Source: Firmicutes bacterium UBA5227 (GTDB taxonomy: Bacteria > Bacillota > Clostridia > Tissierellales > Sedimentibacteraceae). From it: DNA of 24,943 nucleotides. A program made the position numbers and the translations under genes. This document shows positions 14,889 through 21,396 of this stretch, piece after piece (within the stretch, counting starts at the first letter, position 1; each line of letters opens with the position of its first letter). Location of the stretch: the NCBI GenBank assembly GCA_002409285.1, contig DHUT01000005.1, positions 1 through 24,943 on the forward strand, written 5' to 3'. The notes under the pieces are model-generated. The model saw only the letters and a list, made by a program, of their open reading frames with translations. It searched no databases and was not told the origin of the DNA.

Positions 14889-14907
14889 AAATTTTAAGAG
14901 GATGTAT

Positions 14908-15567
14908 ATGATAAGAAAGTATTTGCCCCGTATTTTGATTTTTTTGGGTATTGTAATAATGGGAACTGCAGTGTACTTGGAAATCAGCACTGAATATTAT
15001 CAGAAAAAATTAGTTGAAGAATATGACAGGTATGTTAGCGAGATCGCCATGCAGGAGGGTGAGAACGAAGAACCGTCACAGCCTGCTGCTGAGACGCCGC
15101 CTGAAATAAATTCTGAGGAGGAAAAACCTCAGGAAGCAGCGGAAGTAAATCCTGTGGATAAGTATCTTGAGGGAAAGGAGCTTAGCGGAATTATAGAAAT
15201 CCCGAAGCTCGGAGTAAAGGCAGCAATACTTGAAGGAACTGATGACAGGGCTTTGAAATACACTGTGGGACATTATCCGGGCACTGCAAATCCCGGTGAA
15301 AAAGGTAACTGCGTTCTCTTGGGTCACAGAAACTATGTGTACGGACACTATTTCAGGAAGCTGAATGAGCTGGAGGCAGGGGATCGGGTTATAATAAGAA
15401 GAGGGACTGATACTTTCACATACACTGTGACTGAATCGTTTGTGGTGGAGCCGGAGGAAGTATGGGTTTTGGATCCTGCAGAGGATGCTGTTTTGACAAT
15501 GATTACCTGTACGCCTGTACCCACATATACTCACAGGCTTATAGTCAGGGGTGTTATTTCGGAGTAG
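14908..15567 (+). CDS. Sortase (class C/D-like), dedicated to the upstream adhesin
   Basis: A 219-residue membrane-bound transpeptidase that would cleave LPDTG and attach the adhesin to the cell wall. One N-terminal transmembrane helix (about 6-25) and an acidic, Glu/Pro-rich linker (about 50-85) precede the catalytic domain (about 90-219). The triad is H140 (LLGHRNY), C201 (ITCTP) and R210 (THRLIVRG). The TCTPxxxxTHRLIVRG end resembles class C sortases, while GHYPGTANPGEKGN and the overall size recall class D. No class C lid motif is evident, so the class is left open. The frame is open from 14863, but those codons lie inside a hairpin. AAGAGG 6 bases before the ATG at 14908 gives the better start. 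A terminator follows. Confidence 0.92.
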   Translation: MIRKYLPRILIFLGIVIMGTAVYLEISTEYYQKKLVEEYDRYVSEIAMQEGENEEPSQPAAETPPEINSEEEKPQEAAEVNPVDKYLEGKELSGIIEIPKLGVKAAILEGTDDRALKYTVGHYPGTANPGEKGNCVLLGHRNYVYGHYFRKLNELEAGDRVIIRRGTDTFTYTVTESFVVEPEEVWVLDPAEDAVLTMITCTPVPTYTHRLIVRGVISE

Positions 15568-15651
15568 GTGGATTTTTCACCTGATGCTCAGAATGACATA
15601 CTGGATCTGCAGCTTGTTCATGAGTATGGTATGACTCGCTTATATTTATGG

Positions 15652-15675
15652 AGGAAGTTAATCTTCCTTTTTTTT
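15652..15675 (+). terminator. Terminator of the adhesin-sortase unit
   Basis: AGGAAG (15652-15657), a 5-base loop and CTTCCT (15663-15668) run directly into a string of T's. It lies about 85 bases after the sortase stop. The stretch between contains no gene I can support. Confidence 0.8.
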
Positions 15676-15779
15676 GTCGGGTAATATATAATGTTAGTTA
15701 ATAAATTTTGACGGAGGAGAAGGGCTGCTTATCAGGACCGGTTTAATTGGCTGTGTGGGTAGGCATCTGTGGCGTTGCA

Positions 15780-16283
15780 ATGAATGATATAAAAAAAATA
15801 AATTTTGATTCTAAGGACAAGTTTTATAATTATTTGAATCTTAAACTTACCGGGTTAATTTGTGAGGAGCCGGATTGGCTTGCCAATCTGTCTAATGCTG
15901 CCGGTGTTTTATGGCTGCTCCTTGAGGATATTAACTGGGCGGGGTTTTATTTATATAAGAATGAAGAGCTTATTTTGGGGCCTTTTCAGGGGAGGCCTGC
16001 CTGCACACACATTAAAATAGGAAAGGGTGTTTGCGGAACTGCTGCTGAAACAAAAGAAACTCAGCTGATTAAAAATGTTCATGAGTTTCCGGGGCATATT
16101 GCCTGTGATTCTGCTTCAAATTCCGAAATAGTTGTCCCTATAATAAAGGATGACAGGTTAATTGGTGTACTGGATATTGACAGTCCTGTAATCGGCAGGT
16201 TTGATGAAAAAGACAGAAAACATTTGGAGAGATTTGTGGCGGTTATTGTCAGATATGTTAATTTCCCGGAGTGCTTTGTATAA
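15780..16283 (+). CDS. Free methionine-(R)-sulfoxide reductase (GAF domain)
   Basis: A 167-residue single-GAF protein matching fRMsr (YebR/YtsP type), a cytosolic enzyme that reduces free methionine-R-sulfoxide in oxidative stress defence. Family motifs are WAGFYLY, LGPFQGRPACTHI, GKGVCGTAA, FPGHIACDSASNSEIVVPI and GVLDIDSP. The three conserved cysteines are C75, C85 and C109; their 10 and 24 residue spacing equals that of the yeast enzyme (C91, C101, C125), with C85 as the presumed catalytic residue. The frame extends up to a TTG at 15747 but not further because of a TAA at 15744. The ATG at 15780 gives the family's usual length, though its ribosome binding site is weak. A good GGAGGAG at 15713-15719 lies too far upstream for any start in this frame. 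Confidence 0.92.
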   Translation: MNDIKKINFDSKDKFYNYLNLKLTGLICEEPDWLANLSNAAGVLWLLLEDINWAGFYLYKNEELILGPFQGRPACTHIKIGKGVCGTAAETKETQLIKNVHEFPGHIACDSASNSEIVVPIIKDDRLIGVLDIDSPVIGRFDEKDRKHLERFVAVIVRYVNFPECFV

Positions 16284-16291
16284 GTCAGCCG

Positions 16292-16319
16292 AACAATTGA
16301 CATCCCCTTTCATATAATA
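16292..16319 (+). promoter_or_regulatory. Sigma-K-like promoter of the DUF4397 gene
   Basis: AACA (16292-16295) and CATATAATA (16311-16319) fit the late mother-cell sigma-K consensus mACm and CATAnnnTA, with 15-16 bp between the elements. A TTGACA at 16297-16302 also exists, but TATAAT lies only 8-10 bp further on, too close for sigma-A. Initiation near 16327 would leave a short leader ending in AAGGGGTG. Confidence 0.55.
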
Positions 16320-16336
16320 TATCAAATGAAAAGGGG
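16304..16336 (+). repeat. Inverted repeat covering promoter and ribosome binding site
   Basis: CCCCTTTCAT (16304-16313) is complementary to ATGAAAAGGGG (16326-16336) with one bulged A. The right arm contains the AAGGGG ribosome binding site of the DUF4397 gene. In a transcript reading through from fRMsr the site would be masked. A transcript starting at the local promoter lacks the left arm and would be free. Confidence 0.65.
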
Positions 16337-16343
16337 TGAATTT

Positions 16344-17132
16344 ATGAATAACTTAGCGAGTTATACAAGTAACAGCTACGAGACACATAATCCATACGAC
16401 TCATATTATCCATATGATCCATATGATCCTTATTATACATACCCACAGTGGAATCAAAAAAACGGATACTTTGATTATGGGAATCCGGTATATGGGCAGG
16501 CGACAGGGAGCTGTTACTGTAAAAAATCATATTTAAGAATACTTAATACTTATGAGGATGCTGATTTTAATGTACAAATTAATGAAATTGTAATGGCGGA
16601 AAACTTAAAAACAGGGCAGTACACCAGGTATGCTCAGTTTTCACCGGGAACGTATCGGGTTAAAATTTGCGGTTCAGCAGAGCCTGAAAAATTAATATTT
16701 GAATCTGTTATTGCTGTTGACCGGAATTTGACTTACACAGGGGTAATAGCTGCTGATGATGAGGATTCTGCTGATATATGCATTCTGATGATTCCGGAAG
16801 CAAAGGAAAATGCCATAGCCGGAAGAATGTCTGCATTAAGATTTACAAACATTGTTTATGGCACTCCTGATTTAGAGATAGTTGCATCAGACGGGACAGT
16901 GCTGTTGTCGAGCCTGGGATTTGGCGGTGTCTCCTGTAATCTTGCAATACCATCGGGAAGGTACGATTTAACGCTTCGGGAAAAAAGAAGTAAGAATGAT
17001 GTAAAAGCTTTTAAGGCTGACTTTGCTCCAAGGATGCATTATACTTTATTTGTAACGGGAAAGTATGGTAAGGAGTCTGATGTTAAAATAATTATACCTG
17101 AGGATGGAGTTAATTATCTGGAATTGTGCTGA
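16344..17132 (+). CDS. DUF4397 domain protein, probable spore-coat-type protein
   Basis: A 262-residue protein with no signal peptide or membrane helix. Residues about 15-50 are a Tyr/Pro/Asp-rich tract with PYDPYDPYY repeats, then a short GSCYCKKSY link. The rest is a DUF4397-type beta domain: SYLRILNTYEDADFNVQIN, FSPGTYRVKICG, and a second half ALRFTNIVYGTPDLEIV with LAIPSGRYDLTLRE. In Firmicutes, DUF4397 proteins with tyrosine-rich leaders are often spore-associated, although the domain also occurs in secreted proteins. The sigma-K-like promoter supports a coat role, which is an inference. Start: AAGGGGTG 6 bases before the ATG at 16344; the in-frame ATG at 16326 lies in the inverted repeat. 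A terminator follows directly. Confidence 0.82.
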   Translation: MNNLASYTSNSYETHNPYDSYYPYDPYDPYYTYPQWNQKNGYFDYGNPVYGQATGSCYCKKSYLRILNTYEDADFNVQINEIVMAENLKTGQYTRYAQFSPGTYRVKICGSAEPEKLIFESVIAVDRNLTYTGVIAADDEDSADICILMIPEAKENAIAGRMSALRFTNIVYGTPDLEIVASDGTVLLSSLGFGGVSCNLAIPSGRYDLTLREKRSKNDVKAFKADFAPRMHYTLFVTGKYGKESDVKIIIPEDGVNYLELC

Positions 17133-17137
17133 TTTAT

Positions 17138-17163
17138 AAAACAAGCGTAATGCTTGTTTTTTT
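17138..17163 (+). terminator. Terminator after the DUF4397 gene
   Basis: AAAACAAGC (17138-17146), a 5-base loop and GCTTGTTTT (17152-17160) form a 9-bp stem running into further T's, a few bases after the stop. Confidence 0.88.
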
Positions 17164-17164
17164 A

Positions 17165-17193
17165 TTGTAGATGAAAAGTTCTTGTGATATAAT
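17165..17193 (+). promoter_or_regulatory. Promoter of the racemase gene
   Basis: TTGTAG (17165-17170), 17 bp and TATAAT (17188-17193). The leader of about 80 nt contains a small hairpin, TCGGAG-gcat-CTCCGA (17217-17232), of unknown purpose. Confidence 0.8.
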
Positions 17194-17279
17194 TTAGATG
17201 TTGCTATTGCTGATAGTCGGAGGCATCTCCGATAGTGGCTAAGAATTACGGCGACAGAAATCATAAAAAGAGGGATAAA

Positions 17280-17975
17280 ATGAAGACAATTGGAATTATT
17301 GGAGGAATGGGTCCTCTTGCAACGGTTGATTTATACCGCCGCATAGTCCTGAGAACCAGGGCGGAAAAGGATCAGGATCATATACATGTTATTATTGACA
17401 GCAATACTGACATACCTGACAGAACTAAGGCAATCATTGCAGATGGAGAAGATCCGACTCCGGAATTGATTAAATCGGCAAAAAGACTGGAGCAGGCAGG
17501 TGCTGATTTTTTAATAATGCCCTGCAATACGGCTCATTACTTCATAGACAGGGTAAGCGGGAGCGTACACATACCATTTGTTAATATGCTTGAGGAAACG
17601 GTTAAGAGCACCTGTGATAAATACGGAAAGAATACTGTGGTGGGAATAATGGCTACTGACGGTACGGTGAAGTCCGGAATATATGAAAAATATTATTCAA
17701 AGCTTGGAATTAAGACGATAGTTCCTGATAAGACCCAGGAAAAAATAATGATGTTTATATATGAGGTAGTAAAGGCAGGAAAGCTTGAGCAAGGAACTGA
17801 TCTTATGTTTGAATGTGTTGAGGAACTAAGGCAGAAGGGAGCAAATGCTTTTCTTTTAGGCTGTACCGAGCTTTCATCTGCACAATATTATTATGGATTT
17901 GAAGGTTCCTTTATAAACCCTATGGAAGCATTGACCGAGGCGTCTATTAAATATGCCGGAGGAGAGATTAATTAA
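17280..17975 (+). CDS. Aspartate/glutamate racemase family protein
   Basis: A 231-residue member of the cofactor-independent Asp/Glu racemase family (RacD/YgeA type), converting L- and D-aspartate or glutamate for the cell wall or D-amino-acid pools. The N-terminus MKTIGIIGGMGPLATVDLY is the family signature. The two catalytic cysteines are C82 (MPCNTAHYF) and C195 (LLGCTELSS), and length is typical. Presence of both Cys argues for an active racemase; substrate (Asp versus another amino acid) cannot be set from sequence. The frame is open from 17235, but AGAGGG 5 bases before the ATG at 17280 and the conserved N-terminus decide the start. It has its own promoter, and purR follows after 76 bp with a separate promoter. 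Confidence 0.92.
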   Translation: MKTIGIIGGMGPLATVDLYRRIVLRTRAEKDQDHIHVIIDSNTDIPDRTKAIIADGEDPTPELIKSAKRLEQAGADFLIMPCNTAHYFIDRVSGSVHIPFVNMLEETVKSTCDKYGKNTVVGIMATDGTVKSGIYEKYYSKLGIKTIVPDKTQEKIMMFIYEVVKAGKLEQGTDLMFECVEELRQKGANAFLLGCTELSSAQYYYGFEGSFINPMEALTEASIKYAGGEIN

Positions 17976-17994
17976 ATGATATCAGAAAAATAGG

Positions 17995-18039
17995 TTGAAA
18001 AGTGCGAACGATTAATGTATAATTTAACAAAAACATTCG
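17995..18039 (+). promoter_or_regulatory. purR promoter with candidate PurBoxes
   Basis: TTGAAA (17995-18000), 17 bp and TATAAT (18018-18023). CGAAC (18005-18009) lies in the spacer in an AAGTGCGAACGATT context. An inverted partner, ATTCG (18035-18039; CGAAT on the other strand), lies just downstream of the start site. Two divergently oriented CGAA cores are the known PurR operator pattern, so PurR probably represses its own gene. Matches to the flanking consensus are imperfect. Confidence 0.68.
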
Positions 18040-18051
18040 CATGGAGTAATC

Positions 18052-18873
18052 ATGAAAAAATATAAAAGAAATCAAAGAGTTGGTGCATTAATGAAAATTT
18101 TCGCAGAAAGACCCAATTATGTTTTTTCTTACAACTATTTTTCTGAAATTTTTAATGCAGCTAAATCTACCATAAGTGAGGATGTGGCAATTGTTAGGGA
18201 GCTGGTTGAGGAGCTTGACTACGGAAAGGTAGAAACCATATCAGGAGCTTCAGGAGGGGCTGTTTTTGTTCCGGTTATGGGGGTAAGGGAAAAAAATGAT
18301 ATTCTTAATGAGCTGTGTAACTTGTTTTCCAATAAAAACAGGATACTGCCCGGAGGATTCATCTATTTTACCGATATATTTAACAATCCCGGAATTGTAA
18401 CAAATATTGCCAGGATTATAGCTTCGGAGTTTACTGATAAAAAACCGGATTGTATAGTAACTGTCGAAACTAAGGGAATACCTGTTTCAATTTTAACCGG
18501 GCAAAAGCTTAATGTACCTGTGGCGGTAATAAGAAGAAATAACAAGGTAACTGAGGGAGCTACAGTGAGCATTAATTACGTATCAGGTTCCTCTAACAAC
18601 ATACAGACCATGTCGCTGTCAAGAAGGTCTCTGAAGGAAAATTCAAGAGTCCTGATTGTGGATGATTTCATGAAGGGCGGCGGAACATGCAAGGGAATGG
18701 CGGATATGATGAGAGAATTTAACGCAGAGGTTGTTGGTACTGCGGTTGTCATTGAAACCAGGGAGCCGGGTAAGAAATTAGTTGATGAATATTTGTCTCT
18801 TTTGCTTCTAAACAATATTAATGAAAAGGACGGAATTATTGATATTCAGCCAAATAATAAATTGTTAAAATAA
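18052..18873 (+). CDS. purR: Pur operon repressor PurR
   Basis: A 273-residue PurR of the Bacillus type. An N-terminal winged helix (MKKYKRNQRVGALMKIF, NAAKSTISEDVAIVRE, about 1-75) is fused to a phosphoribosyltransferase-fold domain. The PRPP-binding motif VLIVDDFMKGGGTCKGM lies near residues 200-216. In Bacillus, PRPP binding releases PurR from PurBox DNA and so links purine synthesis to PRPP supply; the domain here serves as sensor, not enzyme. Length agrees with the B. subtilis protein (about 285) apart from a slightly short C-terminus. GGAG 6 bases before the ATG supports the start. It stands in front of spoVG and glmU, the same neighbourhood as in Bacillus. Confidence 0.96.
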   Translation: MKKYKRNQRVGALMKIFAERPNYVFSYNYFSEIFNAAKSTISEDVAIVRELVEELDYGKVETISGASGGAVFVPVMGVREKNDILNELCNLFSNKNRILPGGFIYFTDIFNNPGIVTNIARIIASEFTDKKPDCIVTVETKGIPVSILTGQKLNVPVAVIRRNNKVTEGATVSINYVSGSSNNIQTMSLSRRSLKENSRVLIVDDFMKGGGTCKGMADMMREFNAEVVGTAVVIETREPGKKLVDEYLSLLLLNNINEKDGIIDIQPNNKLLK

Positions 18874-18888
18874 GTTCATACTTTTTTT

Positions 18889-18922
18889 GCCAAAAAAGAA
18901 AATGTTTTTTTGCTTTTTTTTT
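18889..18922 (+). terminator. Probable weak terminator of purR
   Basis: An A-rich arm (AAAAAAG from 18892) can pair with TTTTTTT up to 18911 around a short loop, followed by a second T run at 18914-18922. The stem is almost all A-T, so the call is moderate. Confidence 0.5.
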
Positions 18923-18938
18923 ACAAGTATAGTATAAT
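18910..18938 (+). promoter_or_regulatory. spoVG promoter
   Basis: TTGCTT (18910-18915), 17 bp and TATAAT (18933-18938). It overlaps the T run of the purR terminator. I do not see a convincing sigma-H promoter of the kind that drives spoVG in B. subtilis. Confidence 0.65.
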
Positions 18939-18980
18939 AGGATAAATAGACATAATCTTTTGGGGGAAGGTGGTGACAAC

Positions 18981-19268
18981 ATGAGAATCTCCGACGTAAG
19001 AGTAAGAAAAATAAGTTCTGAAGGTAAGATGAAGGCAATCGTTTCCGTTACATTTGATGATTGTTTTGTGGTTCATGACATTAAGATTATTGAAGGACAA
19101 GACGGCTTGTTCATAGCTATGCCAAGCAGAAAAATGCCCGATGGAGAGTTTAAAGACATAGCTCATCCTATCAATTCTGAAACAAGAAATCTTGTTGCGG
19201 AAGCTGTTTTTAAGGCATATGAAGAAAAGCGACATGAAGAAGAAAATGCTGAAGCATCTCTTCTGTAG
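18981..19268 (+). CDS. spoVG: Septation/RNA-binding regulator SpoVG
   Basis: A 95-residue SpoVG, a small nucleic-acid-binding regulator known from sporulation septation in Bacillus and from virulence and metabolism control in other Firmicutes. The conserved core is present: MRISDVRVRKI, GKMKAIVSVTFDDCFVVHDIKIIEG, GLFIAMPSRKMPDGEFKDIAHPI, then ETRNLVAEAVFKAYEE. The frame is open from 18960, but AAGGTGG 7 bases before the ATG at 18981 and the family N-terminus give the start. Length is standard. It stands between purR and glmU as in Bacillus, with its own promoter and a perfect terminator. Confidence 0.97.
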   Translation: MRISDVRVRKISSEGKMKAIVSVTFDDCFVVHDIKIIEGQDGLFIAMPSRKMPDGEFKDIAHPINSETRNLVAEAVFKAYEEKRHEEENAEASLL

Positions 19269-19300
19269 CGCTGCTGATGATTACATAATCAACAGTATCC

Positions 19301-19324
19301 GGGTCTTATATAAGACCCTTTTAT
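19301..19324 (+). terminator. Terminator of spoVG
   Basis: GGGTCTTATATAAGACCC (19301-19318) folds into a stem of 7 bp with a 4-base loop, followed by a T run. Confidence 0.9.
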
Positions 19325-19384
19325 TGTGCTGTCAACTGAGTCGTTAGGTGATAATGCAATTTTACGGGGAAAAGTGAATTTTTT

Positions 19385-19413
19385 TTGACTTAATTAATAA
19401 TATGTAATATAAT
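19385..19413 (+). promoter_or_regulatory. glmU promoter
   Basis: TTGACT (19385-19390), exactly 17 bp and TATAAT (19408-19413). It probably drives glmU, pth and mfd, because no terminator is visible between them. Confidence 0.85.
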
Positions 19414-19444
19414 ATCACAGTATTACAAATTTAGGAGAAATAAT

Positions 19445-20812
19445 ATGAGTATTTCAATTATATTGGCAGCGGGCGAGGGAACGAGAATGAAATCCGGTAT
19501 TTCCAAGACTCTGCATAGGGTTTGCGGGAAGGAAATGATTAAGTATGTTATTGAGGCTGCTGAAAATTCCGGAACGGATAAAAACATAGTTGTGCTCGGG
19601 CATGGAAAAGAAAGTGTCGAACATGCTATTGAGGGTATGAATGTAGAAACGGTTGAACAGCCTGTGGGACCGGGTGTCCCATACGGAACAGGATTTGCGG
19701 TTATGGCGGCTTCGGATTTTATCAATGATGATGATTCGGTAATAATTCTATGCGGTGATAGTCCGTTAATTAGGGAAGAGACTCTTTCGAAATTTATGAA
19801 GTATCATGAGGATAATGGCTGTGCCGTATCTGTAATGACGGCATATCTTGATAATCCGGGAGGGTACGGAAGAATAGTGAGGAGTCATGGCACTTCAATG
19901 GGCATTGTTGAAGAAAAGGATGCTTCTGAGGAAGTTAAAAAAATTAAAGAAGTAAATACGGGAATTTATTGTTTCAATGGGAAGCTGTTAAAATATTCTT
20001 TGGGTAAAATAGGTACTGACAATTCCCAGTGTGAATACTATCTTACCGATACGATTAAGGTTCTGAACAGTGAAAACTACAAGACAGGATGCTGGGTTTT
20101 GGAGGATTCCACTGAAATGAATGCTGTCAATGACAGGGCACAGTTGGCTGAAGTAACTAAGATGATGCAGGAGAGGATAAACAGGAGACACATGCTTTCC
20201 GGAGTCACCTTAATTAACCCTGAAAATACATACATTGACGCTTCTGTTGCGATAGGAATGGATACCGTTATTTATCCGGGAACCATATTGGAAGGAAAAA
20301 CCGCTATCGGTTCTAATTGCACCATAGGTCCTAACGCATATATAATTGATTCAACCATTCATGACAATGCACTCATTGAATCCTCAAAGGTTATAGAGTC
20401 GGTTGTTGGGAACGGGACAAAGGTTGGACCTTTTGCTTATTTAAGACCGGGAACTAATTTAGGAAAAAATGTAAAAATTGGTGATTTTGTGGAGGTTAAG
20501 AAATCAACTATAGGAGATAACTCAAAATCATCACATCTTGCATACATAGGGGATGCGGAAATTGGAAAGAATGTTAATATAGGATGCGGCGTGATATTTG
20601 TAAATTATGACGGAAAAAACAAGCATCTTACAACAGTGGGGGACGGAGCTTTTATCGGAAGCAATTCAAACCTGATTGCTCCTGTAAATATCAGTCAGAA
20701 AAGTTTTGTTGCCTGCGGTTCTACAATCACAGATGATGTTGAGGAAGGCGATCTGGCAATTGCCCGTGCAAGGCAGGTTAATAAAAAAGGTTTGGGTAAG
20801 AACAGATATTAG
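19445..20812 (+). CDS. glmU: Bifunctional GlmU (UDP-GlcNAc pyrophosphorylase / GlcN-1-P acetyltransferase)
   Basis: A 455-residue bifunctional enzyme that acetylates glucosamine-1-phosphate and then uridylylates it to UDP-GlcNAc, the precursor of peptidoglycan and teichoic acids. The N-terminal nucleotidyltransferase domain (about 1-230) has LAAGEGTRMKSGISKTLH, LCGDSPLI, GGYGRIVR and EVNTGIYCF. The C-terminal left-handed beta-helix (about 250-455) shows hexapeptide repeats, the PFAYLRPGTNLG segment with acetyltransferase residues, and NYDGKNKHLT. The uridine loop is unusual: where most GlmU read roughly QEEQLGTGHAV, this one reads EQPVGPGVPYGTGFAV, with about four extra residues and Phe in place of His. 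Overall length is normal. GGAG 7 bases before the ATG supports the start. pth begins 8 bp after the stop. Confidence 0.96.
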   Translation: MSISIILAAGEGTRMKSGISKTLHRVCGKEMIKYVIEAAENSGTDKNIVVLGHGKESVEHAIEGMNVETVEQPVGPGVPYGTGFAVMAASDFINDDDSVIILCGDSPLIREETLSKFMKYHEDNGCAVSVMTAYLDNPGGYGRIVRSHGTSMGIVEEKDASEEVKKIKEVNTGIYCFNGKLLKYSLGKIGTDNSQCEYYLTDTIKVLNSENYKTGCWVLEDSTEMNAVNDRAQLAEVTKMMQERINRRHMLSGVTLINPENTYIDASVAIGMDTVIYPGTILEGKTAIGSNCTIGPNAYIIDSTIHDNALIESSKVIESVVGNGTKVGPFAYLRPGTNLGKNVKIGDFVEVKKSTIGDNSKSSHLAYIGDAEIGKNVNIGCGVIFVNYDGKNKHLTTVGDGAFIGSNSNLIAPVNISQKSFVACGSTITDDVEEGDLAIARARQVNKKGLGKNRY

Positions 20813-20820
20813 AGGTAAAT

Positions 20821-21396
20821 ATGTATATAATTGCAGGACTTGGCAATCCGGGTAAAGAATATACAGGCACCAGACATAATGTTGGATATGATGCATTGGA
20901 ATGTTTGGCGGACAAGTGTGATGTAAAATTAAATAAATTGAAATTTAACTCCGTCTATGGTGAAACAGTTATAAACGGAGAAAAGGTCATGCTTGTAAAG
21001 CCTGTAACTTATATGAACAGAAGCGGGGACGCCATAGATGAAATAATGAAATTTTATAAAATTCCGGTTGAAAATTTAATTGTAATTTATGATGATATTG
21101 ATATACCTGTGGGAACTCTTAGAATAAGACCTCACGGCAGTTCGGGAACTCACAACGGAATGAGATCCATAGTGCAGCATGTGGGAAGTGACTTTCCGCG
21201 TATAAGAATAGGCATAGGAAGAAATCCGGATATGGATCTGGCTGATTATGTTCTTCAGAAATTCAGCAGCTTGGAAAGGGATGTAATAAAAGCAATACAG
21301 GAAAAGGCAGCAGATGCGGCAAAAGAAATAATTGAGAATGATGTTGACATGGCAATGCAGAAGTATAACGGTATAATTAATAAGGGTGAACAATGA
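20821..21396 (+). CDS. pth: Peptidyl-tRNA hydrolase
   Basis: A 191-residue Pth that recycles peptidyl-tRNAs that fall off ribosomes. Signature residues are N10 (GLGNPGKEY), H20 (GTRHNVGYDAL), N68 (TYMNRSGD) and D93 (YDDIDIPVG), plus RPHGSSGTHNGMRSI and FPRIRIGIGRNP. Length is standard at about 190. AGAGG 6 bases before the ATG supports the start. The TGA stop overlaps the mfd ATG as ATGA, so the two genes are translationally coupled. In many Firmicutes pth precedes mfd, as here. Confidence 0.98.
   Translation: MYIIAGLGNPGKEYTGTRHNVGYDALECLADKCDVKLNKLKFNSVYGETVINGEKVMLVKPVTYMNRSGDAIDEIMKFYKIPVENLIVIYDDIDIPVGTLRIRPHGSSGTHNGMRSIVQHVGSDFPRIRIGIGRNPDMDLADYVLQKFSSLERDVIKAIQEKAADAAKEIIENDVDMAMQKYNGIINKGEQ

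Noticed and set aside
14863..14907. 15-codon N-terminal extension of the sortase
   Set aside because: It would start 1 base after the adhesin stop inside a strong hairpin with no ribosome binding site. The ATG at 14908 has AAGAGG at good spacing and begins the signal-anchor.
15568..15684. Continuation of the sortase frame after its TAG stop (38 codons)
   Set aside because: The sortase already ends at its normal C-terminus (IVRGVISE), and the continuation runs through the intrinsic terminator. Read-through is unlikely.
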